The position numbers and the translations under genes were made by a program. From the NCBI RefSeq assembly GCF_033958435.1, contig NC_134137.1, positions 230,185,501-230,249,500 of the forward strand: 64,000 nt of DNA, written 5' to 3'. The notes under the pieces were generated by a model that saw only the letters and a list, made by a program, of their open reading frames with translations, did not search any database and was not told the origin of the DNA. The stretch is from Carettochelys insculpta (lineage: Eukaryota > Chordata > Testudines > Carettochelyidae). The stretch's first letter is position 1, and every line of letters starts with the position of its first letter. This document shows, one piece after another, positions 23,055-34,945 of this stretch.

Positions 23055-23245
23055 ATTCTTGTGGCTTTTCTCTATACACTTTTCCCTTTATTAGCAACCA
23101 TTTTGAACTGGAGACACCAGACCTTGACATTTCCTCCACTACTGTCTGCATCAGTGCCAAATACAAAAGATACTATAATCTCCCTGCTTCTATTCAATAT
23201 TCCTTTGCTTAGGAATCGAAGGATCTCAGCCCTTTTTGCCACAGT

Positions 23246-23554
23246 GAGTATGTCTACACTGCAATAAAACAATCACTGGCAAGTCTCAGAGGACAGGTTG
23301 GCTGACCCAGGCTAGTGAGTCTCAGGATGGAAGGCTGAGAATTGCAGTGTATAAACCATTCAGTTTTGAGCTGGCACCCAGGCTCTGAGTCCCTTTCCAT
23401 TCAGGGAGTCTCAGATCTGGGACTGGAACTTAAGTCTGAACATCTGCTCTACAGTTGTCAGCACTGTAGCCCAATTTCCGTGAGCCCCAGTCAACTGACC
23501 TGGGGCAGCCAAGGAAGGCCTAGACACAGTCTTTTCTCACAGTGTAGATGTAGC
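23246..23554. mobile_element. GTCTACAC-ended MITE (TGCAATAAAACA type)
   Basis: The left end (TATGTCTACACTGCAATAAA) pairs with the right end (AGTGTAGATGTAGCT). The 309-bp interior has GGCTGACCCAGGCT and CAACTGACCTGGG in mirrored positions. It shares termini with the other MITEs here but has a distinct core that is common in reptile genomes. Confidence 0.8.
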
Positions 23555-26115
23555 TAGTGTCACTTTGGGAGCTCATGTTGAGTTGGTTATCCACCAGGTT
23601 TCTTTCAGAATTGCTACTTCCCAAGCTGAAGGCCCTCCCACTCACCCCCATCCTATAAATATAACTTCTGTTCTTTGTTCCTCAGTTGTAGTGTAGGTGT
23701 AGCCAAAGTGTTTCTCAATCTTCAATGTGTTCATTTTCATAACACCCCTGTGAGGTAGACCAGTGTGATTATCCACACTTTATAGATGGGGAACCAATGT
23801 ACAATTAAATATGAGCCGGACACATATCTTAAAATATCAGCAATGGAAAAAAAAAGGAAACCCATAAGATACTGACTTATGTTGGCTCAAAAATAGCTGC
23901 CCCAAATAGACTTGCCACATTTCCTACCACCTCACCCCACCAACAGATGAAGTGCTGTCATAAAAGAAGCTTGTCCATTGATCTTCACTTGATAATATTC
24001 CTTGTCTCAGGGCTGCTGCTCCAGTACTGCCAATGATTTCATCGCTTTGTGTGTGCAGAGTTTAAATGTCTCTTTGCACAAAGCAAAGTCAAATTATTTA
24101 CTTTGCTTCTGTTGCTCAAATTTGATCAAGGGACAGATCAAGTTATTTGGATCAGGTTCAGCTGACAGGTTCAGAGTTGTTTTTCCACCCCTATGTGCTC
24201 CCAACATGTTACAAATCCCTTATGGTTGTGGGATTTCTTGTTTGTTTGCCTGAGGAGGGTTTTTTTCCCTCCCTCAGCAGTTAATTTCCTCAAACAGCAG
24301 TGTGGAAAAGTGAGGAATGCAGCAAATCTCCCAGATCCCAGGAAGCAAGGAATGTGGGTTGTTGGCAGAAGGTGTCAGCTAAGAAACATCCTGGATACCA
24401 TCGAGTTAAAAACATCAGGGCGGTAGAGTCAATGAGTGCATTCACAGGAAAAAGGTGAAGTGGCAGCTAATAGGTCATGGAGCATATGGTGAGCATGTGA
24501 ACTAGAGCGTCAAGATCAAAGGTTCAAAATTCAACTCAGCTAATAGTGATACTAACAATACTTGGTACTACCATGATGCCTCTTTTTTTTTTTTTTGAGT
24601 ATATTAAAGTGCCTTTCACTGGGGGGAACATTAGATCTATGGTGTCCAGCATGCTAGCCACTAGTCCTCTGTGGCTATTTGGCCAGTTGAGTGCAGCTAG
24701 TTGGCTTGAACAGTAAATATATTTTCAGAATAAAGTGGCTAGTTCGCCAGAGCAGTGATTTTAATCATCGGAGTGAACGTAAGCCACAGTTTTGATGGAA
24801 ACCAGCCCATATCATATAACAAATACTTAGGGGAAGGTAAAGGGTATTGCAAGGAGCCAGGGCATAGCTGGTTTAGTCCAACAGAATGGCTGGAGTCCAC
24901 ATGTCAAGGGCAGTATAAATTGAACGAGAGTGAAAGGAATCACAGAAGCTGAATCCAAAAAGCAAGGGTCATGCTGGAATCCGAAGATAGGAATCAGGGT
25001 CAGTATTAGACTGGAGCTTCGAGGTAGTACGAGACTGCTGGAACCTAGAGGCATGGATAAGGGACAGAATGGAACCAGAATGAGCTCTTCAGTTGCAGCA
25101 GGCCCAAAGTCTGTATGGCTGCCCAAGTTACCTCCTTGGGCACTCTCTTGGGTTAAATAGGCTGCCTGTTCAATCAGAGGGCTACTGGTGCTGTCACTCT
25201 GGGTCTCTTGGGCAGTACTTCCTGCAGAGTTTATACTTCATGATGCTCTGGGGGGAGGAGAGAGGACTAATACTACATTCCCCCCAGGTGGCAGTGTGGG
25301 AATAGCAGCTGGCCCAGGTTCTCTAGGTTTAGAGGCTAGTCTCCAGAGTTTTACTGTATCAGTTTCAAAATGTTCCATTTCACTCTTGGCCTTTTAAATA
25401 CATTTTTTTAGCATCCATTAACTAAAATTTCAAAACAAAAAAGTAATTTCAAATAGAAAAAAATTTATTTCAATAACAACAAAAAGGAACATTTCAATAT
25501 TGTCTAAGCTATTCTCAAAACTTTTTGGATTTTTTGCTGAAAAAAATTGTCAGAAAATTTTTGGTCAGCAATAAGAAAGATTTTATTGTAGCTAACCCAG
25601 CAGGTCCAAAATAGTGATTCCTGCAAAACTTGCTGGTGGTCAGTAAAAATCTTGCTACTCACACAGTAACAACTCTCCTGTTTTAGGAGGGGTTGGGCAA
25701 GATGTGGCCTGCTATTTCTAATCAGAGCCTCTGCTACATAAAGGAAGGTGGTAGTTAAACAGAGGCCACCAGCTGGCTGTCAGCAACGAGTGAATATCTT
25801 GGGAGAAATGCTCTATGCAACTGTGAGTGAGATGAGAAATTGTCTGATACAATCTTTCTATTGAAATCTGATGAGATAAAATTGGAGAATTCTTGATGTA
25901 ACCCCAAACAAGACAGGCACCATTTCTGCCCATTGCCAAATTTTTGTCACCTGTTCAGCTGTCGCGTTTGCTCACTCCTGTCCTCAACAGACAAGCAGCT
26001 GAAGCCTGAAGCAGTAAATCCCAGTCGGATGCAAGGAAGAGTAGGAGCCAAGCAACAACAGAAGTATTGCTACCAAAAATCTACTAAACCTAGGTTTACT
26101 ATACTTGACCTTTTG
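23555..26115. other. Intergenic; possible SINE and poly(T)
   Basis: No gene is recognised. A weak tRNA-like stretch at about 24468-24540 (GGTGAGCATGTGAAC, then GGTTCAAAATTC) may be an old SINE head. A poly(T) run lies at about 24582-24596. A MITE-end-like TAGTGTAGGTGTAGCC stands at about 23688-23703 without a visible partner. Confidence 0.4.
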
Positions 26116-26266
26116 AAAAAGAGGACACCCCTGAGATGGAGTGTATCTATATCAATATCAACATCTAACAGCTCACATTGTAGTCATGTGTTATAGTACT
26201 GTATACGTAACGTGAGCTGGTAGATACTGATACAGATACACTCCCTCTCTGAGGTGTCCTCTTTTT
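26116..26266. mobile_element. Small palindromic MITE (AAAAAGAGGACACC ends)
   Basis: Ends AAAAAGAGGACACCCCTGAG and CTCTGAGGTGTCCTCTTTTT are inverted repeats. They continue inward with GGAGTGTATCT / AGATACACTCC and AGCTCAC / GTGAGCT. Total 151 bp. It has no coding capacity and a different terminus from the Harbinger-type group. Confidence 0.8.
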
Positions 26267-26789
26267 ATATGGAACCTAGCTAAACCTCTTTCAGTGTTTG
26301 ATGGAAACTGAGTATCTCAGTACAGTGCTTCAGTATACATGAGACAGGGAAATGTTCATGGCCTCTTGAAAGCTCCTATTGTTAGAGGCAAGTACTGAGA
26401 AATTAACGGATATCCTTAACCTGAATGAGAATATAATCTCAAGTATTGTCCTTTGCTCTGGATAGCAGAAAATAATATCCCTGCCAGAACACAGGGTAGT
26501 AAACATGAGAAACCAACATTTACCAGACTACTATTTCCAAACTGGCTAGACCCTCCTCACTCTGGCTTTTATCCCAGCAACCAAACATCCCCCCCAGTAT
26601 GTTCAAAGGCTGTGTAAGTAGAAAACATCCACATTATTTGCACAGCACAAAACATAGATGTCACAGAGAAATGGGGCCAGAGGAGTTGTATGTTGCACTG
26701 ATTTAGTTCAGTCACCAAACAGCCTCTAGGTGCTGGGCTCCTGTGAAGGGATAGATTTGTGGTTAAGGCAGGAGGGTGATTACAGGAGA

Positions 26790-26945
26790 GGTGGCCTTTA
26801 TTCCTGGCTCTTCCAAAGACTCCTGGTGGGACTTTGAGCAAGTCATTTAATTTCCATGTGTCTTAGTTCACTAACTGTAAAAGGGCATCATACTCCCTTG
26901 TCTCACTTGTGATATGCTCAGATATAGTGATGTAGGCAACTAAAA
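26790..26945 (+). mobile_element. MIR-like SINE
   Basis: GGACTTTGAGCAAGTCATTTAA, then TGTCTTAGTTCACTAACTGT, then AAAAGGGCATCATACT follow the MIR core order. Diverged old copy. Confidence 0.65.
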
Positions 26946-27260
26946 ACATTGCCTCAAACACAGCTGACAGCCAACTTCCACAGCAGAAATGTCAGGGTCA
27001 GGCAGGCAAAGGCATCACCAGCTGCCTCCCTTAAGAATGACTCTCCTCAAAGGAATTGGGCTTGAATTGGAACAAGCTAATTTCCAATGTTTGTGTTGTG
27101 TTTACCTAAACCAAGAAAATAAATTGTTATTAACAAAGACAAGCATATTTTTCCTACCCATTTTCAAATTCATGTATTAAATATTATCTGTATGAAATAC
27201 TCCCGAAGTTTCAATTGGATACACTTGTCTCCATTTTTTCCCTCAGCTTTCATTTGCCGA
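26946..27260. other. Intergenic, no recognisable feature
   Basis: No gene recognised. Confidence 0.5.
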
Positions 27261-27277
27261 GTATTGTTAAACATCTG

Positions 27278-27718
27278 GGCTACATCTACACAAGAGGCTT
27301 TTCCCGGCAAAACTGGGCATTTGTTGGAAAAAACTTCAGCGCATCTACATGCAAAATGCACTTTGTCAACGGTTTGTCAACAAAACCTGGCACATCTGCC
27401 AGCAGCGTTATGCCTCTCCCTATTGAGGTATAACACCTCTCTCAACAGTTTTCTGTAGACAAAACAGCCATGTAGACTCTCCGGGATCTACTTGTTGACA
27501 GACAGTGCTTCTGGTTCCCTGGACAGCCCTGTTTGCAGAGATTCCAGTCAGCCGTTCTGTCTTGAGAGGTCCGGGCAGTCTGGCTGCTCTCTGTCAACAG
27601 AACAGGTTGCTCTTTTGATCTGCTTTTATGTATAAAAATCTGCCGACGGAAGTTTTGCTGGGAAATCCCTTCTGACAGTCACTTCTGTTGACAGAGGCTT
27701 CTTGTGTAGACGCGGGCC
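27278..27718. mobile_element. GTCTACAC-ended MITE (TTGTCAACA core)
   Basis: Left end GGCTACATCTACACAAGAGG pairs with right end CTTCTTGTGTAGACGCGGGCC. Both arms contain TTCCCGGCAAAACT / AGTTTTGCTGGGAA and GTCAACAG-type words, so the element is a long imperfect palindrome of 441 bp. Its left end and left flank recur inverted at 27872-27966. Confidence 0.8.
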
Positions 27719-27842
27719 CCACAGTTGTCCATCCCCGAGCTGGCTACATTTCAGTAGAGAGGCATGATGGTAAAGGACTTGGAATCCTTCTGGATGAAAG
27801 GTACTATAGACACACAAAGGTGTTTTCACTGATGAAAGACAA

Positions 27843-27966
27843 GTATTGTTAAACATCTGGGCTACGTGTGGTTTGCATGTAGATGTGCTGAAGTCTTTTC
27901 CAACAAATGCCCAGTTTTGCCGGGAAAAGCCTCTTGTGTAGACGTAGCTCAGATGTTTAACAATAC
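27843..27966. repeat. Inverted copy of MITE end plus flank
   Basis: 27872-27966 is the near-exact reverse complement of 27261-27355 (95 bp each). The match includes 17 bp (GTATTGTTAAACATCTG) that lie outside the MITE terminus on the left. A 24-bp direct copy of the same start (27843-27866) abuts it. So the block looks like a deletion derivative or a fold-back duplication. Confidence 0.85.
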
Positions 27967-28439
27967 CTGTTGAAACAATACTTGTTTAACAACATTTGTT
28001 AAAACAAAGACAAGATGAAGTGGACTTTTACTTAAAGGAGAATGAACGGACAAAAAAACACAACCTAAATAGGTCATTGTGCTGTTTCCCCCAAACAAGT
28101 TGGCTTCCCCTCTCACCAGCATTTCCTTGTGGCTGAGACCCCCCATTCCAAGGTCATTCTCATGCTGTCTTTTCCATAACAAAGTATGTTGGGAAACTAG
28201 CTGTGGCTGTGCAGCCAGGAGATGGTTCCAAGGCCAGATTTCAGTTCAAATTCTTATTTATTTTCCTATGTGGGCTTGGCTGCATGAGAACAGTGCTGGG
28301 GTGGGGGGTCTTTCAACAATAGTATGCAGAGCTGCCTTGTCTTTAGAGACACTGCAGATGATCCTGTAACCTCTTTCATGTGACGTGAAAGTGACAAATT
28401 TCTCCCACTCTGTTTAGATCCAAGAAATTTTATTTGGAC
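27967..28439. other. Intergenic, no recognisable feature
   Basis: No gene recognised. Confidence 0.5.
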
Positions 28440-28442
28440 TTT

Positions 28443-28830
28443 CTAAAAGATGCCAGAGCAATTCAAAACAAAATGCACCGTAAAACATTTTATCTGATAA
28501 GACAGAACCAGCTTTTTAAAATAAAATACTGGGGTGGGCTTTGTAGTCGAGTAGCAACATGGCTCTTTCATTAAGAAGTAAATCTTGCTTTCCGCTTCTA
28601 TAGGTGTACACCTATATGCACCCGGCCAATAGAATTGTCTCAGAATCCGAGCCTGGATCTTTTCCACCTGCAGGTGCACTCCAAAAAGATGGCTATGGGC
28701 CAGGTCCAAAATGGCCTATTGGTGTTTCCGCAGCAGCAAGAGCTAGTGTACCTCCTCTCCCTGCAGGCATATGATGCGATACAGTAAATCCCTTTTGAGG
28801 ATGAAGTAAGGGCCTGGCCCAGGTTGTTTG
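28443..28830 (-). pseudogene. Integrase N-terminal (H2C2-like) fragment
   Basis: Minus-strand frames show LAHSHLFGVHLQVEKIQARI and then RQFYWPGAY, matching the zinc-binding start of Ty3/gypsy integrases (H-x-x-x-G-H-L-G-x-x-K-T...F-Y-W-P-G). The preceding stretch (GPYFILKRDLLYR-like, in another frame) is the usual RNase H to integrase spacer. The Cys pair of the zinc site is not clearly preserved. The catalytic core is absent. Confidence 0.72.
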
Positions 28831-28986
28831 CCTTCCACAGGTACCCCATTAACCTCAGCCACCTCCTTTCTGGCAGTTTCATAGCAGGGGTCCTCCACTT
28901 GGTCTCACTGGGCTGGCCCATTCGAACCCTAAAGGGGATCCCTCTGGCTCCGGGATAGGCCCGATGAAACTGGGGTTGGTAGTGGC

Positions 28987-29245
28987 CTACTCCTGTCCTG
29001 CCACCTCTGGGTCCTCCCTCTCAGACAGCACAGGATGCTCCTCTCCTGGGAGGGAGAGGACTAGCCCTGCTTGCACCCTGACGTTAATCCCTTGGATTTC
29101 CACCTGCACATTCATGTTGGGGTAATAGTTGACTGTCCCATGGACACAGATGACAGCAGTGCATTTCGCTGGTATCATCTGGCTAGGCTTTAATAGCTTC
29201 CTTGAGACTAGGGTTAACTGCGCTCCCAGAGTCTACTAGGGCCAA
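28987..29245 (-). pseudogene. Retrotransposon aspartic protease fragment
   Basis: The minus strand at 29241-29224 encodes LVDSGS, the aspartic protease active-site motif, preceded by TLA. A stop follows within about 25 codons, then an open frame with ICVHGTVNYYP. This is like the V-C-V-H-G-x-x-x-Y-P segment of vertebrate Ty3/gypsy proteases. The second half of the protease fold (usually an ILGRDW-like end) is not clear. Confidence 0.65.
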
Positions 29246-29268
29246 TGTTTCTACCTTCTCTACCCATA

Positions 29269-30452
29269 CCAGTGAAACAGTTTTTCCTAATATCCATCCT
29301 CTCCCTTTCCCTCTGTAACTTCAGACCACTGCTCCTTGTTCTGCCATCCATCACTACTGAGAACAGCCTCTCTCCATCCTCTTTAGAGCCGCCCCTGCAG
29401 GAAGTTGAAGGCTGCTATCAAATTGCCCCCTCGCTCTTCTGCAAACCAAATAAGCCCAAATCCCTCAGTCTCTCCTCAGAGGTCATGTACTCCAGCCCCC
29501 TAATCATTTTGTTGCCCTCTGCTGAACCCTCTCCAATGCATCCACATCATTTCTATATTGGGGGGCCAGTAACTGGATGCAATACTCCAGATGTCTCCTC
29601 AGCGGTGCCAAATAAGGAAGAATAGTAACATCTCTAGATCTGCTGGAAATGCCCCTTCTAATGCACCCCAATATGTCACTAGCCTTCTTCACTATAAGGG
29701 CACACTGTTGACTCATATCCAGCCTCTCATCCACTGTAATCCCCAGGTCCTTTTCTGCTGCACTGCTACTTAGTCAGACGCTGTAAATGAAGTCCTCAAT
29801 TGAAACTTTAAAGGGCGCGATACATAGTCTATGCAGACTGAAGGATGCCTACTGCTACTTAGTCAGTTAGTCCCCAGCCTGTAACAATGCTTGTGGACCC
29901 AATCCCTACCCATGATCATATCTATCTCTTCCCCTAGCCTAGTGTCATCTGCAAATTTGCTGAGGGAGCAATCCATCCCTTATTCCAGGTCATTCGTAAA
30001 GATCTTGAACAAAACAATATCAGCCATAGTAGTGATCCATGGGGCACTGCACTTGAAACTGACGGCCAACCAGACATTGAGCCATTGATCGCTACACATT
30101 AGGCCTGACCCTCTAGCCAGCTTTCTATCCACCTTACAGTCCCTTTATCCAATCCATACTTCCTTAATTTGCAGGCAAAAATATTATAGAAGAGTGTATC
30201 AAAAGCTTTGCTAAAGTCAAGATATGTCACATCCTTTGACTCCTCCATGTCCACAGAGCTAGTCAGATTGGTCAGGCATGACTTGCCTTTGTGGAATGCA
30301 TGAAGACTATTCATCACTTTCCCCTCTTCCAAGTGCTTCAGAATAGATTCCTTGAGAATCCCCTCCATGATTTTTCCAGGGAGTGAAGTAAGGCTGACCA
30401 CTCTATAGCTCCCAGGATTGTCCTTTTGAAAGATGGGCACTATCTTTCAGAA
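29269..30452 (-). mobile_element. CR1 LINE fragment, antisense, carrying a LINE insertion
   Basis: The antisense strand covers CR1 ORF2 from the RT fingers (an IFQKDNPGSYR-like start near 30440) through [13 protein letters not shown] near 30230 to the C-terminal QRATK region. The 3' end is missing where it meets the gypsy remnant. A 73-bp unrelated piece interrupts it at 29778-29850. Multiple frameshifts. Confidence 0.82.
29762..29866 (+). mobile_element. 73-bp LINE 3' end with 16-bp TSD
   Basis: Insert 29778-29850 is the same 3' UTR found at the end of the LINE at 1066-1695. It includes CTGTAAATGAAGTCCTCA, AAACTTTAAAGGGCGCGA and CAGACTGAAGGATGCCT. It is bordered by a perfect 16-bp duplication, ACTGCTACTTAGTCAG, at 29762-29777 and 29851-29866. 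Removing the insert and one repeat restores collinearity with other CR1 copies. Confidence 0.9.
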
Positions 30453-33400
30453 TTTGTGCAGTGTACTCTCTTTAGAGTTGCATCAAACTAAATACAATGT
30501 ACTCCCAGACTGAACCGAGACTGATAGAGGTCTCTTGTACAGGGATAGAGGAATATTTGAGGGCTGGCAGGAAGTGCCAACCAGCCCCATTCTGTTCTCA
30601 GCACTCATTTGGCCGAACAGTGGCTCTGGCACCACCACTGGCCTTGGCCTTGGTTGTAGCTCTGCACTTGGTCTTAAACTCTTTACCTTTGTCCACGTCA
30701 TCCCCTCCCCTCATAGGAGATGCAGTCCTGGCTTTGTGGGAAGCTGTGGACGGGGTACAGCAGGGGCTTGACTCTGAAAAGTCTGAGAAACCCTGGCCTA
30801 AGAATACCCCCTCCCCACCCACCCCCGCAACATTCATACACTCCCATGGCCTCTGCTGTCAGTTGACTTGCATGTGCATGTTCTTTCAGTGGGTTGTCCA
30901 ACTTGGTGCAGATATCTGGTTCAACAGCCCTTGATAGTGCTACCCAGCGTGGTTGGATGCTGGAAGCTGCAATGTCATTGCCTCAGTAATGCTGCCTAGG
31001 CTTCTTAGTGCTTCTGTCCTTCAGACCCCAAAGTTGTTAGTAGATAGTGCAGCATGTTAATTCAGCTCACCTCAATATTATTTGGAAAGGAAGACCACAG
31101 TCAGGGTTCGTTGGCGAAGGCTGGCAGTCAGGTTTCTCATGGTCCTAGTGCCCAGGCTCTGTGGTTACCCATACACTGATGCAGGTATGCCCATTACAAT
31201 GGACTCTGCTCTGTGGCTTATGGGACTTCCTATTGCCCCCTGGTCTGGGCAATGAATTAAGGTGGGTACTCTGCCATTCGTAGGTCATGGAAAACAACTG
31301 TAATACACAACTTACACACCAATTTTTGTATTTCATGACATCTGCTTGTTACCTTCCATTGTTCCTGATATCCTGAACAAAACAGCCCTGTACATTAAGT
31401 TGTCAAACTATCTTATCTTCTAGTGGATGGGGAAGTACCTGTACTACCCAGAATAGATTCATATAACTATCTAGCAACTAGCAACTATTTGCCATGTTAA
31501 TGTGCTGAACAGAGAACTTTTAAGCATGTGCTTTCATACATGGCCAGACTTTGGTTGACAGGCTCTGATTCAGGCCTTAGACCTTGTAGCATGCCCAGTG
31601 CTCCAGGATCTCTATCCTACTACATCCGCACCAGTGGCTTCACACCCATCTTGCCCACCCAAGTCAGTAAAGGTTCTGTCACCCGCAAATGGGGTGAAAC
31701 CAGGTCTCTTGCCATTCTGAGTCTGCCCATTCACAGTAGAGCTCTGGCTCATGGCTTTCCTAGCTATGCCAGGGCCCACCTCTCCTAGCAGATACTCGGT
31801 CTCCACACCTTTTTAGCTGTGCCAATTATATTCAACCCTGGTTCAATTTCCCTGGAGAGAATTTACCTCCTTAGCCACTAAGTCTAGCCATGGCAGGCTT
31901 GAACCTGAGCCCAAGGGCTCAATCCCATTACATCTTTACAGAAAACATTTCCCATATTCCCCGTCGCTTATGCTCCAAAATGTCAGTTAGTCTATAATGT
32001 GCCACAGGACTTGTTGTTCTTCTTAGTGTTTATAATCACTCCCACTACAGGCAGAGTGATGGGGTCCCTCACATCCACATCTAGTTGTCAGTTAGCCCCT
32101 GATTGGGCACACAGGTAAGTCCTTTTTTCTTAGTCTCTTGCATGTGACTTGACCCTCTTCTGTTCGAGCAGCCTGAATTTGTTCTGCTCAGCAGTTTCCA
32201 TTACTCCAGCTCTGCTTCCTCACTCAGACATGTGGCTGCCTGCTCCATTTATCTCTCCTCTTTTGGCAACTTTTTCCACTCCAGCCTCCACAGTTTGAGG
32301 CATCTTGCCATTGCTTCTGGCTCTCTTGGATTGTTTGGCCACTGTCTGCTTGGTCTTCTTCAAACCTTGTGTTGGAATAGAGTCTGGATACTGTATGTGA
32401 AGCAACAAAGGTTTATTACAACCAGCTGGTGGAGTGGTTCTGAACTTGGTTGAGTTTCAGAATGCACTGACAGGCATCAAGTTATGAGTGGTTATATAGA
32501 GAGCTGATAGGCAGAGGAAAGAGTAGGAGTGGACAGTAAGGAAATGAGCATAATCAATGAGCAATCCAGATGAATTAACGAACAATCTGGGAGCTACAAA
32601 GAGTTGCCGTGTGCAGTTTACATAACATTTTACCTATAAAGTCCTTTGAAGAGTGCAGTCGTCAACACCGATGTGTAAAGCGGTGCATCTCTTGTCTGTA
32701 ATACACCATTGTCTCCTCTGGCATCTTCACACAGACATGACCATTCATGTTATCTCTACAGAATCAAAGCAAGTGGGCAATGTAGGATCAAAGCAGAAGT
32801 TAGTGAAAGAATCATGTCAGTTGCCTTTAACTATAGTCCAGTTCCCCTCACTGCAGGGTCCCTTCCTGGAATGTGGCTGCCTAGGGACTTATTTACACCA
32901 GCTGGGATGCCCTCCCCAGATGGCAGGGGTGGGTAGGGGAGCTTAGCAGACTCCATTTTGGAACACAGGTTCTTAGCAAATATCATGGCCTACTTCAGAA
33001 TTTTATCCTATACCTTGTAAGAGAGAAGCGGATCCCTTATGGCTGCTAGTTTGGAACAGGTCCCTTGTCCTGTCTCGTGGCATGAGAGTGCAGCATTGGC
33101 ACTACCTTCATTTTCTTCTGATCAGGTACTGTCAGACCTTTCTGTACATACTGATCAAGTAATTGCTCCTTGGTAAGCTCAGCATGTGTTTCTATGCCCC
33201 TCCTGGCTTTCCTGTGGCTTGCTTGTCTTTACACGATACTGTGCTTTGTTTTGTTTCCTTCCTGAAATAAGCAAACTAAGTAATACTGCTGTAACCTTTC
33301 TATGACTGTTCCCAGACTTTGCACTTGGGGATCACTAAAAGCTACTTCGCCAGTATTTAAAGGGTAAAGCTGTTAAAATAGCAAGCTGTGCATAAATCCT

Positions 33401-33548
33401 GTTGTGACTACGCCAGCACAACAACGTTGGGTTCAATCCAGGCCAGTAAAGGTTTTTTTTTTTTCACTGCTGCTCTATAACTCTGGCCCACTTAAATTCT
33501 ATGCTACTGCAGGTTGTATACTGGCCTCCATCAGCCAGCTCCCACGAT
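30453..33548. other. Intergenic; one short PLE tail, no gene recognised
   Basis: A plus-strand PLE tail remnant (GCTTATGCTCCAAAATGTC, then CTATAATGTGCCACAGGAC) lies at about 31969-32016. The 32.35-32.65 kb stretch has some LTR-like features, but no paired LTRs are visible. The 145-codon frame at 30497-30934 overlaps others and has no motif. Confidence 0.4.
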
Positions 33549-33853
33549 GGCTGTGTCTACACGAGCTGCCAACTTCGAGGGGAGCATGGTAAGTAGGGTG
33601 TTGGGAGATTATTAATGAAAATAATTCTGAGGAGTAAAAGGACTTTGAAGTAACCCGGACACTTCGAAGTACCGGCGGGTGAGCCACAGCTAGACGTAAG
33701 GCAGCACTTGGAAGAATGCCACTTTGAAGTTGCCATGGGGGAGAACTAGTTTAATGATGTGCTGCATATGCACCGCAGCACTTCATTAATAATCTCCTGA
33801 CACCCTACTTACCATGCTCCCTTCGAAGTTGGGAGCTAGTGTAGATACAAGCC
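33549..33853. mobile_element. GTCTACAC-ended MITE (CTTCGAAGTTG core)
   Basis: Left end GGCTGTGTCTACACGAGCTG and right end GGAGCTAGTGTAGATACAAGCC are inverted. GGAGCATGGTAAGTAGGGTG recurs inverted as CACCCTACTTACCATGCTCC. 305 bp, non-coding. Confidence 0.83.
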
Positions 33854-34089
33854 ATGGGTTCCATCACTTACTTACTTTTTACAGAGTGATCCCAACACCA
33901 CTGGAGTCCTGCATTTCCCCAAAAGAGTTTGCCTATGCAAAATTTGCTAGTTGTCCAAGAAGTGAGTCACCATTTCCCCACTCAGCCTCTACAAGTGCTA
34001 TTGAACTGAGCGTGTGCTATGGCTAAGTTATGGGATAACTCCATGATGCCAGCAAGGAAATTATCAGAAAACCATTTGTCATCATCTGT

Positions 34090-34945
34090 AGCCCCCAGGT
34101 TAAACCCCTCTGGTGCAACATTGACAATCTACAACCTGTCCTGGAACACAGTCCCTCACTCTCACTAGGTGACAGGCCTGTCCTCTCCTACAAGCAGCTG
34201 CCCAGTCTCAAGAAAATACTCTTCAGCAGCGACACACCCTATCACAGGAACACTAAGCTAGGAACCTGTCCCTGCAACAAAACCTATTGCCAACTCGGTC
34301 CACATATCGATATAAGTGATGTCATCACAGGGCCTAACCCATCAGCCACAACTTCAGGGGATCATACACCTACACATCCATTAATGTGATACATGCCATC
34401 ATGTCCCAGCAATGCTTCTTAATACCATGTACACTGGACAAGCTGAACCATCACTGTGCCAAAGGATACATGGACATAAATCCAACATTCAGGAATTGGA
34501 ATACACATAAACCTATATGGGAGCACTTTAACCTCCCTGGACATTCAATAACAGATTTAAAACTAGCCATTCTTCTACAAAAGGATTTTACCACAAGATT
34601 ACAAAGGGAGACATCTGAATTGGAATTCATGTACAAATTTGACACATTTAACCTGGGCCTGAACAGAGATCGTAACTGTCTTATGCATTACAAGGGCAAT
34701 TTCCCCACCTTTGATATTCACAGGAATGAGACACACCCTACTTAATTTACTTCATCTACTGGTCCAACTAGTGACAGGGCATAAGTAACCCTTTTTTCCT
34801 GGTCACTATACTCCTGCTCCCCCAGCTGTATAAACCCTGGATTCTTTTTTTCCACTCCATTCATCTGAAGAAGTGGGTTTTACTCATGAAATCTCACACC
34901 CTAATATATTTGTTAATCTCTAAGGAGCCATAGGACTGCTTGTTA
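34090..34945 (+). mobile_element. Penelope-like element 3' part
   Basis: Plus-strand remnants of the linker (CPCNKTYCQLGPHID-like at 34270-34310), a degraded GIY-YIG region and an intact C-terminal frame. Then comes the tail with ATCTGAAGAAGTGGGTTTTAC and TAATATATTTGTTAATCTC near 34860-34940. Closest in-window relative is 46895-47360. Confidence 0.8.
34386..34745 (+). pseudogene. PLE endonuclease ORF, C-terminal end
   Basis: 119 codons open. Recognisable words are CHH-type remnants near the start (MSQQCFLIPCTLDKLNHHC), then GHSITDLKLAILLQKDF, then QRETSELEFMYKFDTFNLGL with NRDRNCL. The YIG catalytic motif is not preserved (the TLDKLN region). So only the structural C-terminus survives. Inactive. 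Confidence 0.75.

Larger units (their letters stand above)
28440..29268 (-). mobile_element. Ty3/gypsy-type LTR retrotransposon remnant
   Basis: Read on the minus strand, a protease segment is followed, with no RT between them, by the N-terminal zinc-binding part of an integrase. Neither LTR was found. The right side ends at a CR1 fragment at about 29269. Frames are broken at several points. Confidence 0.72.

Noticed and set aside
30497..30934. 145-codon plus-strand frame
   Set aside because: Three overlapping frames of similar size on both strands, no motif, and no splice context.
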